Positions 18,719 through 26,714 of a stretch of 40,256 bases of DNA are shown here, piece after piece. A program made the position numbers and the translations under genes. The DNA is from Ignatzschineria sp. (GTDB lineage Bacteria; Pseudomonadota; Gammaproteobacteria; Cardiobacteriales; Wohlfahrtiimonadaceae), in contig JASLFU010000027.1 of the NCBI GenBank assembly GCA_030150405.1, positions 1 through 40,256 of the forward strand. Direction: 5' to 3'. Below the pieces are notes generated by a model. The model saw only the letters and a list, made by a program, of their open reading frames with translations, did not search any database and had not been told where the DNA came from. The stretch's first letter is position 1. Each line of letters opens with the position of its first letter.

Positions 18719-19273
18719 CTAGGGAAGGGCTACTGAGCTTCCTTCGGGAGCGGCGCTCTCTATGCTCTCAATTTTCTGAAATTGGGCACTATTTAAGATC
18801 GCTTCAATCTCCTCTTTAGGTGTTTCTGGTTCTGAAATAACGGCAATCACCACTGCCATCTCGGGGTTAAGGTGAAGACGATTAGTTGAGAGTTTTGCAT
18901 CGGGCGTGCGTAATGTATAGTGGATCTCACTCTCTTTATGATCGAGTGTTAAGCTCTGCATAATTCTCGGATCAGGCAACGCTTCGTACATGGTCTCTGC
19001 ATATTCTTCGAGGCTCAGCTCCTTTTCGGTTTCAGTTAAGCGTGCGGCATTTATAATGACGCTAATATCATGCCTTTTCGATTGCTGCGCAAGCAGTGTG
19101 CCCTCTGGCGAAAAGCTTGAATCGATATTCTTATAGGAGCTATCGAGCGTTAAGGTGACAAGCCCCTGTTTTGAGATAAGCTCTTTAGGCTTTAAGGGTT
19201 TAAATCGATCGTAGGCAATAAAACCTACGGCAATAACGATAATGGCAATAAACGAGGCCATTTTGTTACTCAT
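18719..19273 (-). CDS. Membrane-anchored protein of unknown function
   Basis: This 184-residue protein is not recognised. It begins MSNKMASFIAIIVIAVGFIAYDRF, a single N-terminal signal anchor of about fifteen hydrophobic residues. The remaining 160 residues are hydrophilic and probably periplasmic, with alternating beta-strand-like segments (GLVTLTLDSSY, HDISVIINAARL, SEIHYTLRT, MAVVIAVISE). It ends in a Ser/Ala/Pro-rich tail. The general pattern recalls periplasmic proteins with a DUF1795/DcrB-like fold, but this is only an impression. I chose the ATG at 19273 because a GGAG lies seven bases upstream. The upstream in-frame TTG would add eight residues but has no comparable ribosome binding site. 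A FUSC-type membrane protein and an NlpE-type lipoprotein lie upstream on the same strand, so a shared envelope role is possible. Confidence 0.55.
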   Translation of the reverse strand: MSNKMASFIAIIVIAVGFIAYDRFKPLKPKELISKQGLVTLTLDSSYKNIDSSFSPEGTLLAQQSKRHDISVIINAARLTETEKELSLEEYAETMYEALPDPRIMQSLTLDHKESEIHYTLRTPDAKLSTNRLHLNPEMAVVIAVISEPETPKEEIEAILNSAQFQKIESIESAAPEGSSVALP

Positions 19274-19404
19274 AACTGCTCCTTCTTGCGCTGACAAGCG
19301 CTCTTAATCATCTATCGAAATCATCATATCGCCATTGAATTAATCGTAATGGCTTAAACTTTCTACCATTTTACCGTTTTAAATTTCTCCTGGGGAAATG
19401 GTTT

Positions 19405-21381
19405 CTATCCTTCGTTTGGCTGAGAGTGTCTCTTCTCTTTTTGAGTGGAGTGAAAAGCTTTCTGTAAGGCTTGAATCTCCTGCTCAATCCCGATAAAGCC
19501 GGGAATATGGGGAACGCTTTTTTCTCGGATAGATTCTAAATAGGCGGCCGCATTGGCGAGAGTTTCAAAAAGATAAAGGAGATGGGCTTGCGCTGATTCG
19601 GGTAAAACGGGCAGGGCGTTCATCTCCTCTTCCGCTGCTCGTTCTAAGAGAAAGACTAAACGTTGCAGAGAGAAGATAATGGGCCAGTAATATTCAATCA
19701 GTTGAGGTTTAGCGGGAATCTCGCCGAGCATAGCATCATAAAGAGCATGTAAATTGGCCATATTGGTGCGCAATTTACTTAAGCGGAGATCCAATTTTTG
19801 GGGGCTCTTGGCATCTTTTTCAGAAAAGAGAATGAGCGCGAGCTGAGAGAGGTTACGGATGGTGCGCATCATAATTCGAGGGATTCGGCTTGACGCTGTT
19901 TTGCGACTTGTAAAGAAGATCCCAAGCGTCCCGATGCCTGCACCAATAAAGATATCAATTAAACGAGCCGTGGCAAAATAGGTAAAGTGTGCAGCGCCCC
20001 CCGTAATAGTTTCAGCAATAAGTAGGGCGTTAGGTGTAATAAAGATCACTGCTAAACCATAATTACGCACAATGCAGAGTTCAACTAATGCTGTGAAGAG
20101 AAAGATTAAACCCGCCAAAATCAGGCCTGAGGGGTGAAAGTAGAGAATTGCAGTGGCGATTAATACCCCAATTAGCGTGCCGATTGAACGCTGAATACCT
20201 CGGTTTAGCGTAGCAATTGTACTTGAGCCGGCCATCACGGCAACACAAGAGAGCGGAATCCAGTAAGAACGAACAAAGTCGAACTTATAAGCCACAAAGG
20301 CGGCGAACATCACTACCAGCCCAAATTTTAAAGAGGTGATAAAGAGGAGTGAATTTCGATCTAAAGGGCGCAGTAGAGTCTCTAATAGAGAAGGGCGTTT
20401 AGGCGAACCGATGGGGGGAAGTTTTTCGATAGGGAGCGTTAAAATCGCCTCAAATTGTGCTAGCTTTTCGCTTAAAGTTAAGAGCGGGTTGCGCTCAAGT
20501 GCGAGCTCTTGAGTGGGAAGATTAAGCCGTTCCCAAGCGATATCTTTGCCCTTTACACCTTTCGTGTTGAGGTAGTGAAGAACCTTATCTACAGCTGCGA
20601 TCTGCTCTGTTGGAAGGGGGGATTTTTCATTGGCAAAATCCTCATAGAGTGTAATGAAAAGGGAGTTTGCATGCAGTGTTAAGTAGCGTAAACGAGTAAA
20701 GTGTTCGGTGGGATACCAGGGAATATACCCAGCGGCGAGTGTCTCTTCAGCGGCTCTTAAGGCAGAGATCATCTGTACTTTTTGTTCTGTAAAGTGAGGA
20801 GTCCCCACCGATTCCATCAGTTTTTTCAAGGTAAGATAGACATTTTTTACCGCCCTATTTTCCGGGTAGTGGGGATTAAAAGGCATAGGGAACATAGCGA
20901 TAAAGATCGAGAAGAGTCCGCCTAAAAAGAGTAATCCTGCCCGAATAAAGGCCTCTTCAGGCGCAATGGGCATGCTCGATGTAATGGCAAAGACTAAGAC
21001 AAAAAAGATCGCCGAAGGACCAATGAGATTGAGCGCACCAAAAATATAGGTGGCGATCATGGCAATAAGCCCCATAGTGATCACTAAAAGCGGGGGGAAG
21101 GGTGCAAAAAAGCTCCCTAAAAGTGACATCACCACCATGCCTAGGAGTACAGCAAAAAGTTTTTTCGCCAATTGTGCATAGGGAATATCGAAGGAGTAGA
21201 GAAAGGTAAAGCCCCCTAAGCCTGCTAACATCCCATACTCTAATTTATTAAAAAAGAGACCAACCATAATCGGGAAGGACATCGCAATTCCAGCGCCAAT
21301 CGCCTTTTTCCAGGGGAAGGGGCGAGGATTCATGGCGATAGCTTCTTTAAAAAGCGTCCCAATTGTGGTTTTTAAATTCAT
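19405..21381 (-). CDS. FUSC-family inner-membrane protein (YccS-like)
   Basis: This 658-residue protein has the two-block layout of the fusaric-acid-resistance/aromatic-acid-exporter superfamily. About six N-terminal transmembrane helices cover residues 25-165, followed by a cytoplasmic region of about 180 residues. A second block of about five or six helices (about 345-490) carries the FUSC_2-type pattern YWIPLSCVAVMAGSSTIATLNRGIQRSIGTLIG. A helical cytoplasmic tail with coiled-coil character completes it (about 495-658). The residues RGIQRSIGT are the most conserved part of that domain. Members are thought to export organic acids or aromatic compounds, often with an HlyD-type adaptor; none is adjacent here. 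A GGAGG ribosome binding site lies just before the ATG. It lies 95 bases downstream of the NlpE-type gene, possibly in the same transcript. The substrate is unknown. Confidence 0.82.
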   Translation of the reverse strand: MNLKTTIGTLFKEAIAMNPRPFPWKKAIGAGIAMSFPIMVGLFFNKLEYGMLAGLGGFTFLYSFDIPYAQLAKKLFAVLLGMVVMSLLGSFFAPFPPLLVITMGLIAMIATYIFGALNLIGPSAIFFVLVFAITSSMPIAPEEAFIRAGLLFLGGLFSIFIAMFPMPFNPHYPENRAVKNVYLTLKKLMESVGTPHFTEQKVQMISALRAAEETLAAGYIPWYPTEHFTRLRYLTLHANSLFITLYEDFANEKSPLPTEQIAAVDKVLHYLNTKGVKGKDIAWERLNLPTQELALERNPLLTLSEKLAQFEAILTLPIEKLPPIGSPKRPSLLETLLRPLDRNSLLFITSLKFGLVVMFAAFVAYKFDFVRSYWIPLSCVAVMAGSSTIATLNRGIQRSIGTLIGVLIATAILYFHPSGLILAGLIFLFTALVELCIVRNYGLAVIFITPNALLIAETITGGAAHFTYFATARLIDIFIGAGIGTLGIFFTSRKTASSRIPRIMMRTIRNLSQLALILFSEKDAKSPQKLDLRLSKLRTNMANLHALYDAMLGEIPAKPQLIEYYWPIIFSLQRLVFLLERAAEEEMNALPVLPESAQAHLLYLFETLANAAAYLESIREKSVPHIPGFIGIEQEIQALQKAFHSTQKEKRHSQPNEG

Positions 21382-21476
21382 TCAGACCTCCGTAGATCAA
21401 TCGTTCTAAAGATGTTAAAAAAAGTGTGAAAACAGTATTAAAAGAGTAGGCAGATAATATCTGTTATTAAATAATC

Positions 21477-21959
21477 TTATTTTGTTGGCTGCAGCGGGGG
21501 AAGCTTATCGAGCTTAAATTCAAAGCCATCAAGGGTAAGGCAAGTGGTACCATCCATTCCTAATTGATAAAGGGTATCCTCTTTTACCCAATACTTGCTC
21601 ACAGCCCGCCCATGAAGCTCAATACGTGTACCGCTCTCGTCCCATAAAAATGTGCCAGAATCGGCTGTTTGGCTGGGAGTATTGCCCCCTACACGGGTGA
21701 CATATTGATCAAATTGTTGGTTCTCTTTTAAAACAATCAGAATCACCGTCTGATCACACCCTGCACAGGGGAAGTAACCACGATATCGTCCTAAATAATC
21801 GAGCCCCTCCTTTGGGGAGTTATCTGCACTAAAATTAGGCGCACCACTTAGATCGGGAGCACTATCTCCGCTGGAGATATGGGGCGCTTCTGGAGTATTG
21901 TCGCTACAACCTCCTAAAATAAGGAGGATAAAAGAGAGTAGGATTAAGATGCGCTTCAT
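21477..21959 (-). CDS. NlpE-type lipoprotein, N-terminal domain only
   Basis: This is an outer-membrane or inner-membrane lipoprotein of 160 residues related to the N-terminal domain of NlpE, the copper-related envelope-stress sensor lipoprotein. The signal peptide MKRILILLSFILLILGGC ends in a lipobox with the acylated C18. A Pro/Ser-rich linker covers about 20-50. The NlpE domain follows: YLGRYRGYFPCAGCDQTVI carries the CxxC pair at C65 and C68. Next are a beta-barrel pattern with DSGTFLWDESGTRIELHG and a final YQLGMDGTTCLTLDG. E. coli NlpE is 236 residues with a second OB-fold domain, which is absent here. No cpxR or cpxA is in the window. The gene is divergent from an AEC permease, with promoters expected in the 113-base gap. 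The family assignment is firm; metal sensing is inferred. Confidence 0.82.
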   Translation of the reverse strand: MKRILILLSFILLILGGCSDNTPEAPHISSGDSAPDLSGAPNFSADNSPKEGLDYLGRYRGYFPCAGCDQTVILIVLKENQQFDQYVTRVGGNTPSQTADSGTFLWDESGTRIELHGRAVSKYWVKEDTLYQLGMDGTTCLTLDGFEFKLDKLPPLQPTK

Positions 21960-22072
21960 GAAATCTCCTGATCTGTTTGAAAACTGATAGAATCTCTTAT
22001 TGTATCAAAGGGTAAAGAAACTGCTCTTTTCCTCCTTTGTCAGTCATAGATCATTTTAAAAGGGTATGAACG

Positions 22073-23005
22073 ATGGCATTTTTTACGGCGCTCTCTTCCA
22101 TCACCATTATGGGGGTGATGATCCTTATCGGAATATTATTGCGTCGAAAACAGCCTCTTACGCCGGAAGTTCGCCATCTTATGATCCAACTGATTGTAAA
22201 TGTAGGGATGCCCTCTATTGTGCTCTCAGGGATCTTAAATTTTCCGATCGATGGCTCGATCATGGCGCTCATTTTTCAGACCTTTTTAATAGCTATGGGG
22301 ATCAATATTGGAGCGATTTTGCTCTCTTACTCTTTAGCAAAAGCACAAGGTAAAAGTGGGGCTGAGGCAAGTGAAATTGCGATTGTTTCGAGCTTAGGCA
22401 ATACCGCCTTTATCGGCATTCCTCTTTGTACTATTTTATTTGGCCCAAAGGGCACCTTACTGGCTGCGGTATTTGATGCGGGGCTCGATTTTGTGCTCTG
22501 GTCGGTGGCGGTGTTTCTATTACAAAAGAGCTCCCGTTTTTCTTTAATTAATTTAAAGGCGATGCTCAATATTCCGATGTTAGCGATTATTTTGGGGCTA
22601 ACATTGGGCTTTTTACAATTTGAAGCGCCTCAATTGCTTAAAGATCTTACCCGCACATTAGCTGGAATTGCGAGCCCCTTAGCAATGATCTATATCGGCT
22701 TTCTTATCCCCGATATGTGGAAGCGCTTGCCGGCTCTCTCTTTGCGGCGTCTTGCGCCTCCCATTACGTTTAAATTGCTCTTTCTGCCTTTAGCGACGAT
22801 GGGCATTATTCTTTTTATCCCCGCGCTCGATGGTATGTTAAAAAATGTGCTTATTGTACAGATGGCGATGCCTACCTTTACACTCGCATCGGTACTTTTT
22901 GAGCGTTACGATGCCGATGTTAATTTTGGTATAGCGGTGACAACACTCTCTATTTTACTCTCCATAATCACAATCCCGCTAATGATCTACATTGCGGGGA
23001 TTTAA
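22073..23005 (+). CDS. AEC-family (auxin efflux carrier) transporter
   Basis: This is a 310-residue polytopic membrane protein with about ten helices in two inverted five-helix halves, as in the AEC/bile-acid-transporter fold. The first half contains GVMILIGILLRRKQPLTPEVRHLMIQLIVNVGMPSIVLSGI. The broken-helix segment SSLGNTAFIGIPLCTILFGPKG at about 100-121 is the most conserved feature of the family. The second half ends in IVQMAMPTFTLASVLFERYDAD and hydrophobic helices. Members move small organic anions such as malonate, malate or auxin-like acids; the substrate cannot be deduced. Bases AAAAGGG before the ATG form the ribosome binding site. The gene lies 185 bases upstream of the sulfide:quinone oxidoreductase on the same strand and may or may not be co-transcribed with it. 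Confidence 0.87.
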   Translation: MAFFTALSSITIMGVMILIGILLRRKQPLTPEVRHLMIQLIVNVGMPSIVLSGILNFPIDGSIMALIFQTFLIAMGINIGAILLSYSLAKAQGKSGAEASEIAIVSSLGNTAFIGIPLCTILFGPKGTLLAAVFDAGLDFVLWSVAVFLLQKSSRFSLINLKAMLNIPMLAIILGLTLGFLQFEAPQLLKDLTRTLAGIASPLAMIYIGFLIPDMWKRLPALSLRRLAPPITFKLLFLPLATMGIILFIPALDGMLKNVLIVQMAMPTFTLASVLFERYDADVNFGIAVTTLSILLSIITIPLMIYIAGI

Positions 23006-23190
23006 ACATTTTCAAAAATTATAGAGCGATTTTTTTTAGCATCGGGTAAAATTGAGACTTCATTAAATTTTAGGCATTGCGATAAGTTGCCAACTCACTC
23101 TTTATCTCGATCTAGCTCGAATGAAAGATTGCGGCGGTGAATTTACGCAATCAGAGATATTTTAAGTTCACGTTGTAGCAGGAGAAGAAG

Positions 23191-24558
23191 ATGAGTGATG
23201 CAACTAAAAAAGAGCAGCAAGAAGGGGTATATAGCCGCCGACAAGCGCTTAAATTATTAGGGGGTGCCGGAGCAGGGACAGCACTCTTTGGTGGGGGGAT
23301 TGGGGCAGCCTTAGTTGCCGGGGGCAAACCTAAAGTCGAAAAGGTTAAAACAAGCGCTCATATTGTGATTGCCGGAGCGGGGGCTGCAGGGCTCTCTTTA
23401 GCTTCTCGTTTAAGCCGCCAGTTAGAGGGCGCAAAGATCACGCTAATTGATGCCCGTAAACGTCATCTCTATCAACCAGGATTCACCCTTGTTGCAGCGG
23501 GCATTAAGGGAGCAGATTATCCTATCTCCACAACACGAGAGTATGTTCCCCGTGATGTTGAGCTGATTGAAGAGTATGTCGCTGAGTTTGATCCCGAAGG
23601 AAATAAGGTGGTTACGGCAAGTGGTCAAACGATTAAGTATGATTATCTTTTTGTGACTACTGGTATGCAGCTCGATTATAAAGCGATCGAGGGGATGGAT
23701 GAATCTTTAATTGGAACTCATGGAATCGGCTCGATCTACCATAGTCCTGAATCGGCTTATAAAACGTGGCAGCTGATGAGTAATTTTGCCGATAATGGCG
23801 GAATTGGGCTTTTTCAGCGCCCTAATACCGAGATGAAGTGTGCGGGAGCGCCCTTAAAATACACCTTTATTACAGAGGATTATCTCACCCGGAGAGGGAC
23901 GCGCGGTAAAGCGAAGATGATCTATAACTCCAATAATAAAGCACTCTTTAGTGTACCTATTGTTTCTGAAAAGGTGCGTATGCTCTTTAGAGAGCGCGAT
24001 ATTGAGATGAATTATGATCATCTTCTAACTTCGATCGATCCGGGGAAAAAGATCGCCACCTTTAAAACAGAGAATGGATTTGAAGAGTATCCCTTCGATT
24101 TTATCAACGTTGTGCCTCCTATGAAGGCCGCGGATGCAATCCTTAACTCGCCGCTTCCATGGCAAGAGGGTGCATGGGGTAATGAGGGCTGGATGGAAGT
24201 TGATCGGGGTACGATGCGCCATCAGCGCTTCCGCAATGTCTTTGGTGTAGGAGATATTGCCGGTGTACCGAAAGGGAAAACCGCCGCTAGTGTGAAGTGG
24301 CAAGTCCCGGTAGCGGTTGATCATCTTATTAAAGAGCTTGAAGGTAAGGAATCAGAGCTGATCTATACAGGTTATACCTCCTGCCCGATGATTACCCGTT
24401 TAGGGCAAGCGATGCTCGTTGAGTTTGATTATGAGAACAACTTGATGCCTTCATTCCCTGGGGTTATTGCACCTTTAGAGGAGCTTTGGATCAGTTGGGT
24501 AATGAAGACAATGGCGCTTAAGCCCACCTATATCAGTATGGTTCGTGGCTTAGCATAA
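23191..24558 (+). CDS. sqr: Sulfide:quinone oxidoreductase, type II, with Tat signal
   Basis: This FAD enzyme would oxidise sulfide and pass electrons to the quinone pool, handing sulfane sulfur to an acceptor. The 455-residue product starts with a twin-arginine motif (YSRRQALKLL, R16-R17) and a Gly/Ala-rich hydrophobic stretch (23-45). It may therefore be exported folded, or remain anchored by its N-terminus. The FAD motif GAGAAG is at 62-67 and the SQR block RHLYQPGFTLVAAG is at 91-104. The only two cysteines are C217 (MKCAGAPLKY) and C398 (YTSCPM). They match the two redox cysteines of the type II enzymes, such as human SQOR. The second dinucleotide/quinone region includes VFGVGDIAGVPKGKTAASVKWQ. 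A GGAGAAG ribosome binding site precedes the ATG. The next gene, a small membrane protein, follows after 13 bases. Confidence 0.87.
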   Translation: MSDATKKEQQEGVYSRRQALKLLGGAGAGTALFGGGIGAALVAGGKPKVEKVKTSAHIVIAGAGAAGLSLASRLSRQLEGAKITLIDARKRHLYQPGFTLVAAGIKGADYPISTTREYVPRDVELIEEYVAEFDPEGNKVVTASGQTIKYDYLFVTTGMQLDYKAIEGMDESLIGTHGIGSIYHSPESAYKTWQLMSNFADNGGIGLFQRPNTEMKCAGAPLKYTFITEDYLTRRGTRGKAKMIYNSNNKALFSVPIVSEKVRMLFRERDIEMNYDHLLTSIDPGKKIATFKTENGFEEYPFDFINVVPPMKAADAILNSPLPWQEGAWGNEGWMEVDRGTMRHQRFRNVFGVGDIAGVPKGKTAASVKWQVPVAVDHLIKELEGKESELIYTGYTSCPMITRLGQAMLVEFDYENNLMPSFPGVIAPLEELWISWVMKTMALKPTYISMVRGLA

Positions 24559-24571
24559 GGAGATAAAATAG

Positions 24572-24925
24572 ATGCAACAGGTAGATTTTGTAACAATTAT
24601 GGCGGTCTTCCAAGAGATGCTTGGGGGCTGGCTCTGGGTGCTTTTAGCAATTATTGTTTTTGGAACATTAGCTTTTATTGCGCTGTTAATGTTAGAGAAG
24701 GGGCTTATCGCTTCTCGGATGATTAAATCGCAAGCTGCAGGATTGGTGGGGGGCGTAGTGGCGCTCTTTATTATGACGCTGGTCTCCTCATCGGGTTTTA
24801 CTGATGCCGGTGGCCCTGCTGATTGGTTCTTAATTGCGATTGTGTATGGTTTAGGTTTTGTGGGATCGGCGATTATTCTCTATACCTTAGTGGGCTGGAT
24901 CCACGCTTTAAAAGTGGCTAAATAG
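24572..24925 (+). CDS. Small integral membrane protein, probable SQR partner
   Basis: This 117-residue protein has three clear hydrophobic helices, at about 18-42 (GWLWVLLAIIVFGTLAFIALLML), 54-73 (AAGLVGGVVALFIMTLVSSS) and 84-110 (DWFLIAIVYGLGFVGSAIILYTLVGWI). It resembles the family I remember as DUF5368, but I could not confirm this. It has no cysteine, histidine pair or other redox motif, so it is unlikely to carry a cofactor itself. It starts 13 bases after the sulfide:quinone oxidoreductase with an AAGGAG ribosome binding site, and a strong terminator follows. This makes a two-gene transcript. The likely role, by context only, is to anchor or stabilise the oxidoreductase at the membrane or to help quinone access. 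Confidence 0.7.
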   Translation: MQQVDFVTIMAVFQEMLGGWLWVLLAIIVFGTLAFIALLMLEKGLIASRMIKSQAAGLVGGVVALFIMTLVSSSGFTDAGGPADWFLIAIVYGLGFVGSAIILYTLVGWIHALKVAK

Positions 24926-24957
24926 TACTTTTAGCTCCTTTTAAAGAGCAATACTTT

Positions 24958-24992
24958 AAAAAGCTCATATCGATATCGGTATGAGCTTTTTT
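24958..24992 (+). terminator. Intrinsic terminator of the sqr unit
   Basis: Perfect 12-bp arms (AAAAAGCTCATA at 24958-24969 and TATGAGCTTTTT at 24980-24991) enclose a 10-base loop. The right arm continues into a T-rich stretch. Confidence 0.9.
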
Positions 24993-25042
24993 ATTTTTAA
25001 AGGTTTTAGGCGGGAGATCAAAAGATAGAAGGTAAAACAAAA

Positions 25043-25083
25043 ATTTTATCTGTAAAACTTCTCCCTTTAGAGTACCCTATAGT
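25043..25083 (+). promoter_or_regulatory. Candidate operator and -10 box upstream of the IclR gene
   Basis: ATTTTATCTGTAAAAC (25043-25058) matches 13 of 16 bases of the perfect palindrome found before the catabolic operon. A further GGTAAAAC half-site ends 20 bases upstream (25031-25038). A TATAGT box lies at 25078-25083, so the operator would cover the -35 position (about 25055-25060). This would suit autorepression. The role is inferred from sequence similarity only. Confidence 0.45.
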
Positions 25084-25148
25084 GAGGTCATCGATTTTAA
25101 TCAATCGGATGAAGAGTAGACTCCCGTCGTAAATATAAAGGATGCCAA

Positions 25149-25952
25149 ATGAGTAAAGAAGATCGTTATATTGTCCCCGGTCTTGTTCGGGGTTTAAGAG
25201 TATTGGAGATTTTAGGAGAAGCGGGAGAGGGCTACTCCATGTCGGAACTAGCCGAGCTTTTAGGAATTAATCGCTCCAGCGTATTTCGTATTGTCCATAC
25301 CCTAGAGGAGAGCGGCTATATCCGTAAAGTAGGGGAGAGTAATCACTATACGTTAGATGCTAAGGTGATGGATTTAGGCTTTAACTATCTCTCTAGCCTC
25401 GATCTTATTAGTGCGGCACGCCCTTTTTTATTAGAGCTTCGAGATGCGGTGCAGATCGCATGTCATCTTGTTGTGCTGCAAGATAGAGATATTATCTATG
25501 TCGATCAATGTCAGGCTCAAGGCTCCTTTGTTAGTAAAGTTCAGATCGGCACCCGTTGGCCTGCTTATGCCACTGTTATTGGGCAGCTACTGCTCTCGGA
25601 TCTCCCTGAAGATAGGGTAAAAGCGCTCTTTAAAGATTATCAAGAGTGGGGCAGCTATACGGGGGATACGCCTAAAAATTTATCCGAACTCTTAACACGG
25701 TTAGAGAGTATCCGGGGGAGTGATTCTATTATCGGCTGGGGCTATTTTCATGCCAGTATGGCTACTTGTGCAGCTCCTGTTTTTCGGCGCGATAGTGGCA
25801 AAATGGCAGCGGTGATCTCTGTGAGTTGCCCCATCGGGCATTATACCGAGGAGGCCTTTTATGGAGAGATACGGCAAAAAGTAGAGAATGCCGCTACACA
25901 GCTCTCTCGGCAGCTTACGCACTATAACGACAATGCTTTAGGGTTAGATTAG
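25149..25952 (+). CDS. IclR-family transcriptional regulator
   Basis: This 267-residue protein has the two-domain IclR layout. The N-terminal winged helix-turn-helix covers about residues 10-72 (GLVRGLRVLEILGEAGEGYSMSELAELLGINRSSVFRIVHTLEESGYI), with LNRSSVFRI-like recognition-helix character. The C-terminal effector domain covers about 85-255 and includes the YVDQCQAQGSF strand and the GWGYFHASMATCAAPVF ligand-pocket region. IclR proteins usually control an adjacent catabolic operon through a small aromatic or organic-acid ligand. The catabolic operon begins 270 bases downstream on the same strand, after a terminator. The operator-like repeats before this gene and before the operon suggest that it controls both. 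AAAGGATGCCAA provides the ribosome binding site. The ligand is unknown and is presumably the substrate or an intermediate of the pathway. Confidence 0.92.
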   Translation: MSKEDRYIVPGLVRGLRVLEILGEAGEGYSMSELAELLGINRSSVFRIVHTLEESGYIRKVGESNHYTLDAKVMDLGFNYLSSLDLISAARPFLLELRDAVQIACHLVVLQDRDIIYVDQCQAQGSFVSKVQIGTRWPAYATVIGQLLLSDLPEDRVKALFKDYQEWGSYTGDTPKNLSELLTRLESIRGSDSIIGWGYFHASMATCAAPVFRRDSGKMAAVISVSCPIGHYTEEAFYGEIRQKVENAATQLSRQLTHYNDNALGLD

Positions 25953-26055
25953 GGGTAATTCATATTCAAGAATTTCAATTAGCGTTTAAAGTTTAAGAAG
26001 AGAGTGACTGATTAAAAACGCTTAAATAATTTTAGAGATAAGCTTATAAAGCTAG

Positions 26056-26090
26056 GCCTAATGGGGTAAATCCTCCATTAGGCTTTTTTT
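26056..26090 (+). terminator. Intrinsic terminator after the IclR gene
   Basis: Perfect 9-bp arms GCCTAATGG (26056-26064) and CCATTAGGC (26075-26083) are followed by seven T residues. It separates the regulator transcript from the catabolic operon. Confidence 0.9.
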
Positions 26091-26103
26091 ATAAATTTAT
26101 TTC

Positions 26104-26132
26104 TTGACAGAGCGCAAATGTTTGTACATTCT
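26104..26132 (+). promoter_or_regulatory. Probable promoter of the catabolic operon
   Basis: A consensus TTGACA -35 box (26104-26109) is followed at 17 bases by the poor -10 box CATTCT (26127-26132), or at 15 bases by TACATT (26125-26130). The inverted repeat AATGT-TTGT-ACATT (26117-26130) covers the spacer. The strong -35 box, poor -10 box and nearby palindromes suggest a regulated promoter. Confidence 0.5.
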
Positions 26133-26140
26133 AATTGTAA

Positions 26141-26176
26141 GTTTTAAATATAAACAGATAGTTTTACATGTAAAAC
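26141..26176 (+). promoter_or_regulatory. Tandem operator-like palindromes, candidate IclR sites
   Basis: GTTTTACATGTAAAAC (26161-26176) is a perfect 16-base palindrome. Exactly 20 bases upstream, GTTTTAAATATAAAC (26141-26155) is a looser relative. Two sites two helical turns apart, just downstream of the -10 box, would suit cooperative repression of the operon. Assignment to the neighbouring IclR protein is an inference. Confidence 0.55.
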
Positions 26177-26221
26177 CATATAAAGATCATTAAAGAGAGA
26201 AAAGAAGAGTAGGAGAAAACT

Positions 26222-26533
26222 ATGAGTTGGATTGCGGTCTGTAATACCGGTGATGTAACAGAAGATTTTCCTAAAGCAGTGAAAGTGGGGGAGAAGGAGC
26301 TCGGTATCTTTAAGGTGGAGGGGGAGTTCTTTTGCCTAGAGGATGTCTGCCCCCATGCCTATGCGCTGCTCTCGGATGGTTTTGTGGAGGAGGGGAAGGT
26401 GGAATGCCCTCTGCATGAGGCGATCTTTGATATTCCGACCGGAAAGTTTGAAAGCGGACCAAGCTGTAGAGATCTTCAGACCTTTGAGGTAAAGGTAGAA
26501 GGCGATGAGATCTTTGTAAAGATCGAAGAGTAA
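26222..26533 (+). CDS. Rieske-type [2Fe-2S] ferredoxin
   Basis: This 103-residue soluble Rieske ferredoxin is the electron carrier of a ring-hydroxylating oxygenase. The cluster ligands are C43 and H45 in DVCPHAYALLSDG and C62 and H65 in VECPLHEAIFDIPTG, with the spacing of the NirD/BphF-type ferredoxins. The C-terminal strand LQTFEVKVEGDEIFVKI is also typical. There is no signal peptide. It is the first gene of the catabolic operon, with AGGAGAAAACT before its ATG. It should reduce the oxygenase encoded two genes downstream. No ferredoxin reductase gene is present in the operon or elsewhere in the window, so the reductant must come from a protein encoded elsewhere. The 181 bases that follow are non-coding. 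Confidence 0.92.
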   Translation: MSWIAVCNTGDVTEDFPKAVKVGEKELGIFKVEGEFFCLEDVCPHAYALLSDGFVEEGKVECPLHEAIFDIPTGKFESGPSCRDLQTFEVKVEGDEIFVKIEE

Positions 26534-26714
26534 CGAAAATTCCAAGGTGAGTCTGCTCGGGGTAAAGGGTTGCAAACTACAACAAAATCAATGGCAACAT
26601 CCCAAATAGGCATCAGCACAAAATCAGAGTAACCCCGATAGACGCGCACCCACAGATAATAAGAAGAATAGAAAAAGCTAGCAAAAGCATTTCAGCAGAA
26701 GCAAAAGGAGAGAG

